64,000 bases of DNA from Bacteroidaceae bacterium. Lineage in GTDB: Bacteria; Bacteroidota; Bacteroidia; Bacteroidales; Bacteroidaceae. Positions within the stretch are counted from its first letter, which is position 1. The number at the start of each line of letters is the position of its first letter. Positions 26,455-35,176 of the stretch are shown piece after piece. The stretch lies in NCBI GenBank assembly GCA_017469925.1, contig JAFUFK010000012.1, positions 62,001 to 126,000 of the forward strand, read 5' to 3'. The notes beneath the pieces were generated by a model that saw nothing but the letters and a program-made list of their open reading frames with translations, had not been told where the DNA came from and searched no databases. Made by a program: the position numbers and the translations under genes.

Positions 26455-27276
26455 CCACGTGGGCGTGCTGGTGGCCCCACAAATTCCTATTGAATTGCAA
26501 TTGGTCAGCCAACGGGAGTCGATCTCGTTGGCTGCGTCTATCATGTAGCTTTGAGGATTGACGCGTTGGCATTCGTTGAAGAGCACGCGCCCGTTGCTCG
26601 ACTTCTTACCGCAGACGAAGAGCACGACGTCGTGGCGCGAGGCAAACTCCCGGATGTGGGGCATGCGGTTGGCTACCTGCCGGCAGATGGTGTCGTAGTA
26701 GCGGAAGGTGGCGGACGGCGAGATGTGTTCTCTGATGTAATCGACAATGCGACGGAACTCGTCGAGCGGCTGTGTGGTTTGGCTATAGAGGTAGATGTCT
26801 CGGCTGAAATCGAGACACTGTACGTCCTCAGGCCGTTCGATGACGATAGCCGTGCCATTGGTCTGGCCAACAAGTCCCAAAACCTCGGCGTGACCGGGCT
26901 TGCCGAAGATGACGATTTGTCCCCGGTGGTCAGGGTCGCCGTCGTACTCGCGCTTGATTCGTTCCTGCAAGTGGAGTACTACGGGGCAGGTGGCATCGAT
27001 AATCTCAATGCTGTTGGCCTCGGCCTTACGGTAAGTCTGTGGGGGTTCGCCATGAGCCCGTAGGAGCACCGTGGCATCGTGCAGGTGGTCGTACTCTTCG
27101 TGGCCGATGGTGATGAGGCCCATGCGCTGCAGTCGGTCGCACTCCATCGAGTTGTGTACGATATCGCCCAGACAATATAGGGGCTGGCTGCTGTCGGCCA
27201 ACACCTCTTCGGCTTTCCCTATGGCGCGTGTCACACCAAAGCAGAAGCCACTGCCCGTGTCAATCTCAACCTTCAA
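26401..27276 (-). CDS. ispH: 4-hydroxy-3-methylbut-2-enyl diphosphate reductase
   Basis: A 291-residue iron-sulphur enzyme, the last step of the MEP isoprenoid pathway giving IPP and DMAPP. The three cluster cysteines are present: C12 (GFCFGVTRA), C97 (DATCPVV) and C197 (DTICRQV). The E-x-T-type and SSNGR-like substrate contacts ([12 protein letters not shown]) are also visible. It overlaps cmk upstream by 11 bp, and its 3' end runs 54 bp into meaB on the other strand. Length is slightly short of the enterobacterial enzyme but standard for Bacteroidetes. Confidence 0.95.
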   Translation of the reverse strand: MKVEIDTGSGFCFGVTRAIGKAEEVLADSSQPLYCLGDIVHNSMECDRLQRMGLITIGHEEYDHLHDATVLLRAHGEPPQTYRKAEANSIEIIDATCPVVLHLQERIKREYDGDPDHRGQIVIFGKPGHAEVLGLVGQTNGTAIVIERPEDVQCLDFSRDIYLYSQTTQPLDEFRRIVDYIREHISPSATFRYYDTICRQVANRMPHIREFASRHDVVLFVCGKKSSNGRVLFNECQRVNPQSYMIDAANEIDSRWLTNCNSIGICGATSTPTWLMQECKVRVEQLLGSHE

Positions 27277-27958
27277 TGACTCGCTGATAAGTGTCCAACA
27301 ACCACTGGTTCTGCGACTCGATGGTCAGGTGGCTGTTATCAAGGACAATGGCATCCTCAGCCTGACGCAAGGGGCTGATTTCGCGATGGGTGTCGATGTA
27401 GTCGCGCTCCTCTACATTATGCAGAATCTCCTGGAAGTCACATGCCTCGCCCTTGGCCGTGAGTTCGTCGTAGCGACGTTGGGCACGCACTTCGGCAGAG
27501 GCTGTTACGAAAATCTTCAGTTCAGCATCGGGAAATACCGTGGTGCCGATGTCCCGTCCGTCCATGATGATGCCCTTCTCGCGGCCCATGCGCTGCTGTT
27601 GGCGCACCATCTCCTCGCGCACGAAGCCCAAGGCGGCAATGGGGCTGACGTGGTTACTGACCTCGAGGGTGCGGATGCGGTCCTCTACGCGCGTATTATT
27701 AAGATAGGTATCGGGTCTGCCACGTTCGGGATTGAACTGGAAACTGATTTCGATGTCCTGCATGGCATCGCGCAGGCGGGGTTCGTCAATCACACCCTCT
27801 TCGCTGATAAGGCCATGTTCGAGGGCATAGAGGGTGACGGCGCGATACATGGCACCACTATCGACATAGACGTATCCAATCTCACGGGCCAGGTCCTTGG
27901 CCATTGTGCTCTTTCCGCATGACGAGTAGCCGTCGATGGCAATGGTAATCTTTTTCAT
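27266..27958 (-). CDS. cmk: Cytidylate kinase
   Basis: A 230-residue (d)CMP kinase. The P-loop GYSSCGKS is at 10-17, followed by [24 protein letters not shown], the usual CMP-binding segment, and the lid region [21 protein letters not shown]. The cmk-ispH order is common in Bacteroidetes. The 48-bp gap to porQ upstream is filled with a simple repeat (TCTTTAGGG-like, 27959-28000), the same type as inside the rRNA methyltransferase gene at 37.4 kb. No promoter box found, so it may be transcribed from porQ. Confidence 0.95.
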   Translation of the reverse strand: MKKITIAIDGYSSCGKSTMAKDLAREIGYVYVDSGAMYRAVTLYALEHGLISEEGVIDEPRLRDAMQDIEISFQFNPERGRPDTYLNNTRVEDRIRTLEVSNHVSPIAALGFVREEMVRQQQRMGREKGIIMDGRDIGTTVFPDAELKIFVTASAEVRAQRRYDELTAKGEACDFQEILHNVEERDYIDTHREISPLRQAEDAIVLDNSHLTIESQNQWLLDTYQRVIEG

Positions 27959-28000
27959 AGGGTCTTTAGGGTCTTTAAGGTCGTAAGGACTTTATGGTCA
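27959..28000. repeat. Simple-sequence spacer
   Basis: GGGTCTTTAGGGTCTTTAAG and variants: about four 9-bp steps. On the other strand the unit is close to the CCTTAAAGT unit at 37394-37446. Confidence 0.6.
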
Positions 28001-28006
28001 TTGATA

Positions 28007-28984
28007 TCACAGACTGTAGCTGGCACTGAATGCCAGCGTGTGGGCACTGACGTGGTACTTGGCATAGGCCAGGCCGAACTTGAACTTCTTCAGGTTAACG
28101 CCCGCTCCTGCCGACAGACCTGCGGCATGGCTCGAACCAGCCGCCTTCATCTCATAGGCACGACGGAAGTTGTAGCCCAGGGCGATGTAAAACTGGTCGG
28201 TAGGCAGGATGTCGATGCCCAAGTTGAAGTGGTTGATGAAGATGCTGCCGCCCTTGGGCTTCTTGCTGACGTGGTAGAAGTACTTCGAACTCCAGCGGGT
28301 CAGGTCGGTCATAGTAAGGCTGAAGCGGATGGGGGCATGACCCATGCCTTTTGTCAGTCCCAATTGCAGATTGAAGGGCAGGCGTTCGTGGTCGTCGCCA
28401 AAGGCTTTCACTTGTCCGCCCAGGTTGGCGGCTACGGCCGAGAAGGAGAGGTCGCTCTCCTCGTTATAATAGTTCAGGCCCAGGTCGATGGCCAACCCGA
28501 CGGAGGTGTAGTCGGCATACTTCGAGTAGATAATCTTCCCTGTGGCGCCGCCCGACCAGTAGTCGCTCAGGTTGTAACTGTACATGCCATTGACGGCCAT
28601 GTCCAGCGCTCTGACGTCGCCCAGCACCTCGCCCGTCTCCAGGGTCTCTGTCATCGAGCCGTAGCCCACAAACTGCACGCCTGCGCCCCATGTGCCACGT
28701 TCGCCATGCTCGCGGACAAAGGAGGCACTGCCCGTCTTGCTGCCCCGCATGTAGGTCATGAAGTTCAGGTTCATCGAGTTGTTGCTCACGTTCGAGAGCA
28801 ACGCAGGATTTTGGAAGATGAGTGAGGCATCGTCCTCGATGATGGATATGTTCTTGCCACCAAGGGCAGTGGCATGCGACGACGTAGGGAGCGACAGGAA
28901 GTTGAAGACACTGCTGCTCTCTTGCCCCCACATGAGGAGGGGAATGAGCAGGCTTAGGGTTAGAAAAGTCAGTCGGCGTGTCAT
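28007..28984 (-). CDS. porQ: Type IX secretion system protein PorQ
   Basis: A 325-residue outer membrane beta-barrel of the PorQ type. PorQ works with PorU, PorV and PorZ in the attachment complex that processes cargo of the type IX secretion system. It has a signal peptide (LTFLTLSLLIPLLMWG, 4-19) and then the PorQ/PorV signature: FNFLSLPTSSHATALGGKNIS and LIFQNPALLS, followed by alternating barrel strands to a C-terminal aromatic-type end (AFSASYSL). Its presence shows that the organism has this secretion system, so the large surface protein at 38.5 kb has a possible exporter. Own promoter upstream. Confidence 0.9.
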   Translation of the reverse strand: MTRRLTFLTLSLLIPLLMWGQESSSVFNFLSLPTSSHATALGGKNISIIEDDASLIFQNPALLSNVSNNSMNLNFMTYMRGSKTGSASFVREHGERGTWGAGVQFVGYGSMTETLETGEVLGDVRALDMAVNGMYSYNLSDYWSGGATGKIIYSKYADYTSVGLAIDLGLNYYNEESDLSFSAVAANLGGQVKAFGDDHERLPFNLQLGLTKGMGHAPIRFSLTMTDLTRWSSKYFYHVSKKPKGGSIFINHFNLGIDILPTDQFYIALGYNFRRAYEMKAAGSSHAAGLSAGAGVNLKKFKFGLAYAKYHVSAHTLAFSASYSL

Positions 28985-29004
28985 TGTTCTCTGGTTTCGG
29001 TCCT

Positions 29005-29036
29005 CAAAGGTACGCTTTTTTTCGATACATTACCAA
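29005..29036 (-). promoter_or_regulatory. Promoter of porQ
   Basis: Minus strand TTGG (29033-29036), 20 bp, TACCTTTG (29005-29012). Confidence 0.65.
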
Positions 29037-29139
29037 TATTTAACGTCAAAAGTCCCCTAAAAGTTGTATTGAAAGCACAAAAATGTGCGAAATGCAAAAA
29101 AAAAGCGGTCAATATCGAACATAAATGAAAAAAATGTGC

Positions 29140-29147
29140 TACATTTG
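29140..29147 (+). promoter_or_regulatory. -7 box of the tonB gene
   Basis: TACATTTG, an exact match, 34 bp before the ATG at 29182. It rules out the earlier in-frame ATG at 29125 as start. Confidence 0.55.
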
Positions 29148-29181
29148 TTCCCGTAGTAACGAAAAATTAACGCAAATCTAT

Positions 29182-29898
29182 ATGGAAAACGTAGAGAACA
29201 GAACCGTCAATGACGAACTCTCTGGCCAGTCTTGGACCAGTATGCTGATTGGTTACGTACTCGTTTTGGCTGCCATCTTTGTGGCCTTTGAGTGGACCCA
29301 GCGCGAGATTAAGGTTGATGAGAGCAACGAGCCTATCTATGACATGGCCGTTGAAGAGGACATGATTCCTATCACCAAGCAGGAACAGCCCATGGCAGCT
29401 CCCCCACCACAGGCAGCTCCCATGACTCCCGAAATCCTGGACTTGGTAGATAACAAGGAAGAGATTCCTGAGGAAGAAATCCAGACCTCTGAGGAAGTAA
29501 ACCAGAGCATTGTGGCTGTTGTGGGTACAGGTGCCCCCACGGCTGTAGTAGCTGGTCCTCCCGCTCCCGTAGTTGAGGAAGTCGATGACGACCGCATCCT
29601 CGATGTGCCTGAGGAGAGTGCTGAATTCCCCGGCGACGTATATCAGTGGCTGCAGAAGAACATCAAGTACCCGCCCATCTGTCAGGAACAGGGTATTCAG
29701 GGACGTGTCAGCGTACAGTTCGTAATCAACAAGGACGGCTCCATCGTTGACGTCAAGGTGCTCCGCTCGCCCGATGACAACCTGTCGAAGGAGGCCGAGC
29801 GCGTGGTTAAGTCCATGCCGAAGTGGAAGCCCGCACGTCAGGGTAACAAGCCCGTACGTATGCGCTACGTGCTCCCCGTTATGTTCCGCTTGAGCTAA
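29182..29898 (+). CDS. tonB: TonB family protein
   Basis: A 238-residue energy transducer. A single membrane helix lies at about 20-37 (SMLIGYVLVLAAIFVAF), followed by an acidic and Pro-rich periplasmic spacer (PPPQAAPMTPEI, EEIPEEE) and a C-terminal TonB domain (about 150-238) with the YP motif IKYPPICQEQGIQGRVSVQF. It links the proton-driven ExbB/ExbD motor to outer membrane receptors such as those at 54.9 and 61.7 kb. Start at 29182 is downstream of a -7 box. A terminator follows, so it is a single-gene unit, although the Exb genes lie 2 kb downstream. Confidence 0.93.
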   Translation: MENVENRTVNDELSGQSWTSMLIGYVLVLAAIFVAFEWTQREIKVDESNEPIYDMAVEEDMIPITKQEQPMAAPPPQAAPMTPEILDLVDNKEEIPEEEIQTSEEVNQSIVAVVGTGAPTAVVAGPPAPVVEEVDDDRILDVPEESAEFPGDVYQWLQKNIKYPPICQEQGIQGRVSVQFVINKDGSIVDVKVLRSPDDNLSKEAERVVKSMPKWKPARQGNKPVRMRYVLPVMFRLS

Positions 29899-29917
29899 TA
29901 TGTAAGCTGTTTCATAG

Positions 29918-29946
29918 AAGGCTGCCTAACCACGGCAGCCTTTTTT
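29918..29946 (+). terminator. Terminator of tonB
   Basis: AAGGCTGCC (29918-29926), loop TAACCAC, GGCAGCC (29934-29940), then TTTTTT. Confidence 0.85.
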
Positions 29947-29978
29947 GACGAATCCTATACCTTATTTATATAATATAT

Positions 29979-30953
29979 ATGTACACAAGCGCACAGATAT
30001 TAGAGAAAGTGAACCAGGCCCTGGCAGCCTTGCCCTACGAGCGAAAGCCTGAAGGTCTGTATGCCCCCGTCCGCTATGTCCTTTCCTTGGGAGGCAAGCG
30101 CATACGTCCCGTGCTGATGCTTATGGGCTATAATCTCTACCACGACGATGTGGAGCGCATCATGATGCCGGCCCTCGGACTCGAGACATACCACAACTAT
30201 ACCCTTCTGCACGACGACCTGATGGACCGTGCCGATGTGCGTCGCGGTCAGCCGACGGTACATCGCAAGTGGGATGAGAATACGGCCATCCTGAGTGGCG
30301 ATTCCATGTTGGTGCTGGCCTATCAGCGCATGGCACAGTGCGACCCTGACTTGTTGCCAGAGGTCATGCACCTGTTTACGGAGACGGCTCTTGAAATCGG
30401 TGAAGGTCAGCAGTACGACATGGAGTTTGAGACACGTAACGACGTGGCAGAGACTGAATATATCGAGATGATTCGCCTGAAGACTTCGGTCTTGTTGGCT
30501 TGTGCGCTGAAGATTGGTGCCATCCTGGCGGGGGCTCCCAAGGAGGACGCCGAGGCCCTGTATGACTTTGGCGAACAGATAGGGTTGGCCTTTCAGTTAC
30601 AGGACGACTACCTCGATGTCTATGGCGACTTCAAGGTCTTTGGCAAACGCATCGGTGGCGACATCCTTTGTAATAAGAAAACCTATATGCTCATCAATGC
30701 CCAGTTGCATGCCAACGACCAGCAACGGGCTGGACTGGAGCGATGGCTTGCGGCCACCCGTTATGACGAGGAGGAAAAGATACAGGCCGTAACCCGTCTG
30801 TATAACGAAATCGGCATCCCCCAGATGGCTCGCCATAAGATAGCGTATTACTACCAACTGGCCGAGCAGAGCCTGGCTAAGGTGGCCCTGCCCGAAGCAC
30901 GCAAGGCCCCTCTTTGGCAGTATGCCCAGGAAATGCTCAACCGTCAAAGCTAA
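29979..30953 (+). CDS. Polyprenyl synthetase (trans-prenyl diphosphate synthase)
   Basis: A 324-residue prenyl diphosphate synthase, which lengthens isoprenoid diphosphates with IPP. The first Asp-rich motif is DDLMD (79-83) with R37/R41-type contacts in GGKRIRP (38-44); the second is DDYLD (209-213). LEIGEGQQYDMEF and RLKTSVLL are family features. The residues before the first motif (TYHNYTLLH, with Tyr at -8 and His at -6) suggest a medium product such as farnesyl or geranylgeranyl diphosphate, but product length cannot be settled by eye. It lies 29 bp from the tatD start and is probably cotranscribed with it. Confidence 0.9.
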   Translation: MYTSAQILEKVNQALAALPYERKPEGLYAPVRYVLSLGGKRIRPVLMLMGYNLYHDDVERIMMPALGLETYHNYTLLHDDLMDRADVRRGQPTVHRKWDENTAILSGDSMLVLAYQRMAQCDPDLLPEVMHLFTETALEIGEGQQYDMEFETRNDVAETEYIEMIRLKTSVLLACALKIGAILAGAPKEDAEALYDFGEQIGLAFQLQDDYLDVYGDFKVFGKRIGGDILCNKKTYMLINAQLHANDQQRAGLERWLAATRYDEEEKIQAVTRLYNEIGIPQMARHKIAYYYQLAEQSLAKVALPEARKAPLWQYAQEMLNRQS

Positions 30954-30982
30954 CCCCTCACCCCTCACCTCTCACCTCTTCA
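30953..30982 (+). repeat. Simple-sequence spacer before tatD
   Basis: About four 7-8 bp steps of ACCCCTC/ACCTCTC between the prenyl synthase stop and the tatD ATG. Confidence 0.55.
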
Positions 30983-31756
30983 ATGATAGACACCCACAGC
31001 CATATATACGGCCCCGAGTTCGACGAAGATCGTGACCTCGTGGTACAGCGTGCCCGGGAGGCTGGGGTAGAGTGCATTCTCTTGCCTAATATCAATGCCG
31101 AAACCATCCGCCCGATGCTCAGCCTTTGTGCGGCCTATCCCCGTTATTACTATCCGATGATGGGCCTGCATCCCGAGGATGTACGAGAGGATTACCAGCA
31201 GGTTCTCCGTGCCATGCGGCAGGAGTTACAGCATCCCCGGCATCCCTTCATTGCCATTGGCGAGGTGGGCCTCGACTTTTATTGGGACGAGACCTACCGC
31301 ACGCAACAGCTCGATGCCTTCGAACAGCAGGTCTGTTGGGCTCGCGACCTGGGGCTTCCTCTGGTAATACATACGCGTTCGGCCCATCGTGAGTTGGTGG
31401 AGGTCATGGAGCGTCATCGTCAAGAGCGGCTGACTGGCATCTTCCATTGCTTTGGTGGCACTCGTGAAGAGGCTGTGGAACTACTCTCCTTCGACGGCTT
31501 CGTGCTGGGTATTGGCGGCGTACTGACCTATAAGAAATCTGCCTTGCCCGAGGTGCTCCGTTCCGTACCCTTAGAACGTATCGTCTTGGAGACCGACGCC
31601 CCCTATTTGGCTCCCGTGCCTCATCGGGGGAAGCGAAACGAGAGCGCCTATGTAGTCCATACCTTACAACGCTTGGCCGAAGTTTACGAATGTACGCCAG
31701 AAACGGTCGATGAAGTGACTACAAAGACGGCAAAACGCATCTTCGACCTGCCTTAA
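30983..31756 (+). CDS. TatD family metal-dependent hydrolase
   Basis: A 257-residue TIM-barrel hydrolase of the TatD/YcfH family, usually a metal-dependent DNase. The metal-binding start MIDTHSHIY carries H5 and H7, and IGEVGLDFYW carries the Glu. LVIHTRSAH and GIFHCFGGTREEA give the next His ligands, and VLETDAPYLAPVPHRGKRN holds the final Asp. This sequence fixes the start at 30983. The spacer before it (30953-30982) is a tandem ACCCCTC/ACCTCTC repeat. It is expected to be cytoplasmic and to act in DNA turnover or repair. Confidence 0.92.
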   Translation: MIDTHSHIYGPEFDEDRDLVVQRAREAGVECILLPNINAETIRPMLSLCAAYPRYYYPMMGLHPEDVREDYQQVLRAMRQELQHPRHPFIAIGEVGLDFYWDETYRTQQLDAFEQQVCWARDLGLPLVIHTRSAHRELVEVMERHRQERLTGIFHCFGGTREEAVELLSFDGFVLGIGGVLTYKKSALPEVLRSVPLERIVLETDAPYLAPVPHRGKRNESAYVVHTLQRLAEVYECTPETVDEVTTKTAKRIFDLP

Positions 31757-31891
31757 GAACGGAAGAATGTAACGAAATGATAAAAAAATATACATTTTTA
31801 TGCCCGAAATCGTGCTTAGTTCACTTTTTTTTCGTAACTTGCACACCGATTAATAGTGCAGAGGCTTGAATAGGGCCCCATAAACAGCCTT

Positions 31892-31979
31892 GGAGAGATG
31901 CTCGAGTGGCTGAAGAGGCACGCCTGGAAAGCGTGTAACCGTCAAAAGCGGTTCCGGGGTTCGAATCCCCGTCTCTCCG
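31892..31979 (+). tRNA. tRNA-Ser (GGA)
   Basis: Class II tRNA of 88 nt. The acceptor stem GGAGAGA (31892-31898) pairs with TCTCTCC (31972-31978), discriminator G. Anticodon arm CACGC-CTGGAAA-GCGTG gives anticodon GGA. The long variable arm (AACCGTCAAAAGCGGTT) and the T-arm CGGGGTTCGAATCCCCG are intact. CCA is not encoded. Confidence 0.95.
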
Positions 31980-32042
31980 CAGGAATAAAGAGAAAGAGTA
32001 AAAACAAACGTATAATTAATTAACTTTAAAATCAAAAAAACA

Positions 32043-32882
32043 ATGAAAAAGTTATTTGCAATTGTTGCATTGGTTGCTGCTTGTTCTTTTGCTGCAACCT
32101 CTAACGTGATGGCTCAAGAAGAAGCTGAAGAGGCTGTAGAGCAGGTTGCTGAAGCAGTTGATACCGCTGCCGTTGACACCGCTGCCGCTGAGGCTGTAGA
32201 AGAAGTTGCTCCCGTCGTTGAGGAAGAGAGCGAGAGCCTCCACAAGGTACTGAAGACAAAGTTTATCGAGGGTGACGCAGGCTTCATGTCATTGGTAGCC
32301 CTGGCTCTGGTACTTGGTCTCGCATTCTGCATCGAGCGCGTTATCTATCTGACTCTGGCTCAGGTTAACACCCGTAAGTTCATGGGCGAACTGGCCGACC
32401 TGGTTGCTCAGGACAAGGTTGAGGATGCCATCGAACTGTGTGACAACACTCGTGGTCCCGTGGCTCGTGTATCTCGCAAGGCTCTGATTTGCTTGAACAG
32501 TAAGGAGCAGAACGACATTGCAACAATCGAGCGTGCAATCAACACTGAGGCTGAAATCCAGGGTTCTTACCTCGAGGAGCACTGCTCTTGGATTACCTTC
32601 TTCATTGCTTCCGCTCCTTCTCTCGGATTCTTGGGAACTGTGATCGGTATGGTCATGGCCTTCGATACTATCGAGAAGGCTGGTGATATTTCTCCTACCG
32701 TTGTGGCTGGTGGTATGAAGGTGGCCCTGATTACTACTATCTTCGGTATTATCGTTGCCCTTATCCTGCAGTTGTTCTACAACTTCATCCTGGGCAGCAT
32801 CGAAGGCCTGACCGCTAACATGGAAGAGGCAGCTCAGGAGTTGCTGACCATGTGCGTTAAGTCGCCCAAGTGCCAGAAGTAA
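32043..32882 (+). CDS. exbB: ExbB/MotA-TolQ proton channel protein
   Basis: A 279-residue ExbB-type motor protein. Residues 1-24 form a cleavable signal-like sequence (LFAIVALVAACSFAATSNVMA), followed by an Ala/Val/Glu-rich segment (25-65, EEAEEAVEQVAEAVDTAA) that would lie in the periplasm. The channel part has a membrane helix at about 80-97 and the typical pair near the end (SWITFFIASAPSLGFLGTVIGMV and KVALITTIFGIIVALILQLFY). Its position 62 bp after tRNA-Ser and before the two exbD genes defines the motor operon. The repetitive acidic segment is common in this phylum. Confidence 0.92.
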   Translation: MKKLFAIVALVAACSFAATSNVMAQEEAEEAVEQVAEAVDTAAVDTAAAEAVEEVAPVVEEESESLHKVLKTKFIEGDAGFMSLVALALVLGLAFCIERVIYLTLAQVNTRKFMGELADLVAQDKVEDAIELCDNTRGPVARVSRKALICLNSKEQNDIATIERAINTEAEIQGSYLEEHCSWITFFIASAPSLGFLGTVIGMVMAFDTIEKAGDISPTVVAGGMKVALITTIFGIIVALILQLFYNFILGSIEGLTANMEEAAQELLTMCVKSPKCQK

Positions 32883-32926
32883 TTAACCCCATTGTCACTC
32901 ATTCTTAACTAAAAAGGAGAGTTATC

Positions 32927-33418
32927 ATGAAATTAGAGAAAATATCAAATAATGTCCTCTACGCTATCTGTGGTGTGTCGGTGCTCGTCTTCGTGTTGTT
33001 CTTCACTGTAGGCTACAACAACTTTGACGAAAAGGGCAATACGGCTCCCCAGTTGACGAGCGTGCTGCTGTTCTTGCAGTACCTGCTTGGGGTCGTCACG
33101 TTTGTCCTGATGATTTGGAGCGTCGTCAAGGGTATTCAGAACTCTGGTGGTGGCGATGAGAAGGCCACCAAGGGTATCCCTGGCTCTAAGATCGTCCTGT
33201 TCACAACCATTCTGACCATTCTGGCCTTCGTCGTTGGCTACGTGTTCAATCTGGGTGAGGAGCCCTTCACGACAAGTAGCGGCGTGACCACTTCCGGTGG
33301 CATGGTTACCGTTGTAGATGCCTTCATCTGGGCTATCTATATCATGTTCTTCGTAGCTGTAGTGACGGTTATCCTGGCTGCCACTGGCGTCATGACGAAG
33401 AGCGCAACGAAGAAGTAA
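32927..33418 (+). CDS. Small membrane protein of the Exb operon
   Basis: A 163-residue protein with four hydrophobic helices (VLYAICGVSVLVFVLFFTVG, LLFLQYLLGVVTFVLMIW, IVLFTTILTILAFVVGYVF, AFIWAIYIMFFVAVVTVILAA). I do not know a named function. The conserved position between exbB and exbD suggests a fourth part of the Bacteroidetes TonB motor. It lies 44 bp after exbB and 24 bp before the next gene. Confidence 0.8.
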   Translation: MKLEKISNNVLYAICGVSVLVFVLFFTVGYNNFDEKGNTAPQLTSVLLFLQYLLGVVTFVLMIWSVVKGIQNSGGGDEKATKGIPGSKIVLFTTILTILAFVVGYVFNLGEEPFTTSSGVTTSGGMVTVVDAFIWAIYIMFFVAVVTVILAATGVMTKSATKK

Positions 33419-33442
33419 AACTTGTAAAACCCTAAGCGAGAT

Positions 33443-34042
33443 ATGGCAAAGAAAAAAAGAAAAGTACCAGGACTGAATGCCAGTTCTACTGCGGACATTT
33501 CTTTCATCCTGCTTATCTTCTTCTTGATTACCACGTCAATGGATACCGACATGGGTCTGGCACGTCGCCTTCCCCAGCCGCCCGAAGACGAGGAGATAAA
33601 ACAAGAGTTGAAGATTAAGGAGCGCAATGTGATGGAAGTCCGCATCAACGCCCAGGGTTTCCTTTGGGTAAAGGACGGCACAGCTTCCAGCTATGTTGAT
33701 ATCCGCGAACTGAAGGCTCGTGCTAAGCAGTTCATTACGAACGAGAGCAATCTGAGCATCCTGCCAGAGAAGCACCCCATCAATATCCCCTTGCTGGGAA
33801 CTTGTTACCTGACGGATAAGCACGTCATCTCTGTACAGACCGACCGTGGTACGCCATACAACATGTACTTCCAGGTACAGAACGAGTTGGTGGCTGCCTA
33901 CAACGAACTTCGTGACGAGTTGTCGAAGCAGAAGTTTGGTCGCATCTATGCCGCACTGAGCGACGAGCAGAAGGTTGCAGTTCGTACCTACTATCCTCAG
34001 AAGATTTCCGAGGCTGAACCTAAAAATTATGGAGGAAACTAA
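33443..34042 (+). CDS. exbD: ExbD/TolR family protein 1
   Basis: A 199-residue ExbD homologue. It starts with a basic stretch (KKKRKVPGLNASS), has the key helix TADISFILLIFFLITTSMD (16-34) with the proton-carrying Asp in ADIS, and a large periplasmic part. The domain after residue 60 (VMEVRINAQGFLWVKDG) is longer than in typical ExbD. It lies 2 bp before the second exbD gene. The two probably form a hetero-complex with ExbB. Confidence 0.9.
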   Translation: MAKKKRKVPGLNASSTADISFILLIFFLITTSMDTDMGLARRLPQPPEDEEIKQELKIKERNVMEVRINAQGFLWVKDGTASSYVDIRELKARAKQFITNESNLSILPEKHPINIPLLGTCYLTDKHVISVQTDRGTPYNMYFQVQNELVAAYNELRDELSKQKFGRIYAALSDEQKVAVRTYYPQKISEAEPKNYGGN

Positions 34043-34044
34043 TT

Positions 34045-34497
34045 ATGGCAAAGAATAAAGGTAGTCGCGAAATGCCGGAGATGAACACCTCATCTCTGCC
34101 TGACTTGATCTTCACCATCCTGTTCTTCTTCATGATTGTAACCACCATGCGTGAGGTTACGCTGAAGGTTAAGTTTGTCGTACCTGCAGGTACGGAACTC
34201 GAGAAACTCGAAAAGAAGTCTGCTGTATCGTTCATCTACGTAGGTCCTCCTACCGACCAGCTTCGTGCCCAGTATGGTAGTTCGACCCGCATCCAGTTGA
34301 ACGACCGCTATGCTGAGCCCAGCGAGGTGATGGACTTCATCTATCAGGAGCGTCAGTCCATGTCTGACCAGACGGCTCAGGTAGTGTCCATCAAGGCCGA
34401 CCAGAAGACCCAGATGGGTTACATCACCGACATCAAGGAGGTGCTGCGTCGCTCTTGGGCGCTGAAGGTGAACTACTCATCTACGCATCGTAACTAA
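34045..34497 (+). CDS. exbD: ExbD/TolR family protein 2
   Basis: A 150-residue ExbD homologue with the motif MNTSSLPDLIFTILFFFMIVTTMR (13-36), where the Asp in LPDLIF is the proton-carrying residue. The periplasmic part has the usual short beta-alpha-beta fold (VVSIKADQKTQMGYITDIKEVLR). It completes the exbB-x-exbD-exbD operon; a strong terminator follows. Confidence 0.9.
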   Translation: MAKNKGSREMPEMNTSSLPDLIFTILFFFMIVTTMREVTLKVKFVVPAGTELEKLEKKSAVSFIYVGPPTDQLRAQYGSSTRIQLNDRYAEPSEVMDFIYQERQSMSDQTAQVVSIKADQKTQMGYITDIKEVLRRSWALKVNYSSTHRN

Positions 34498-34529
34498 GCA
34501 GAATTCCCAAGACGGATAAATCTGATAGG

Positions 34530-34566
34530 GGAGAGCCTGACCGCAGGGTCGGGCTCTCCTTGTTTT
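34530..34566 (+). terminator. Terminator of the Exb operon
   Basis: GGAGAGCCTGACC (34530-34542), loop GCAG, GGTCGGGCTCTCC (34547-34559), then TTGTTTTT. One G-T pair. Confidence 0.85.
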
Positions 34567-34685
34567 TGTGGCCTTGACTTAGGATTTGTAACTAAAGTGT
34601 GGCCGAGAGCGACGAATATTGAACGAAAAACGCCACTTCGTGTTTAATTTTCAATCTTTCACTTTCAATTTCCAACTTTAATGCG

Positions 34686-34693
34686 TATCTTTG
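34686..34693 (+). promoter_or_regulatory. -7 box of the AsnC-type regulator
   Basis: TATCTTTG, exact match, 21 bp before the ATG at 34715. Confidence 0.55.
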
Positions 34694-34714
34694 TGCCGAC
34701 AAAAGCAAAACGAC

Positions 34715-35176
34715 ATGATTACTTTAGATGAATTAGACAAGAAGATTCTCAATCTGATTGCAAACGATGCACGTGTCCCCTTCCTCGAGGTAGCCCGCAA
34801 GTGCAATGTCTCTGGCGCAGCCATCCATCAGCGCATGCAGAAGCTCCATCAAATGGGCATCATCAAGGGCTCTCAGTACATCTTCGACCCTGAAATGGTA
34901 GGCAACGGCACGTGTGCCTTCATCGGAATCCTGCTGAAGGACCCCTCCGACTCCGACCGCGTGGTGGCTAAGTTGCGTGAGATACCCGAAGTCGTCGAGT
35001 GCCACTATACTACGGGCAACTACGACCTCTTCATCAAACTCTATGCCCACGACAATGCCCACCTCTTGAGCCTTATCCACGACAAGTTGCAGCCCATCGG
35101 CATCCAGCGCAGCGAGACCATGGTATCGTTCAACGAACCCATCAATCGCCAGATGCCCATACACGCAGCACGATGA
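34715..35176 (+). CDS. Lrp/AsnC family transcriptional regulator
   Basis: A 153-residue regulator. The N-terminal HTH (LDELDKKILNLIANDARVPFLEVARKCNVSGAAIHQRMQKL) is followed by the ligand-binding RAM domain (TCAFIGILLKDPSD and ECHYTTGNYDLFIKLYAHD). Regulators of this kind respond to amino acids; the effector is not predictable here. I use the ATG after the -7 box, not the earlier GTG. The stop overlaps the start of folA by 4 bp (ATGA), so the regulator is cotranscribed with folA and possibly thyA. Confidence 0.92.
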   Translation: MITLDELDKKILNLIANDARVPFLEVARKCNVSGAAIHQRMQKLHQMGIIKGSQYIFDPEMVGNGTCAFIGILLKDPSDSDRVVAKLREIPEVVECHYTTGNYDLFIKLYAHDNAHLLSLIHDKLQPIGIQRSETMVSFNEPINRQMPIHAAR

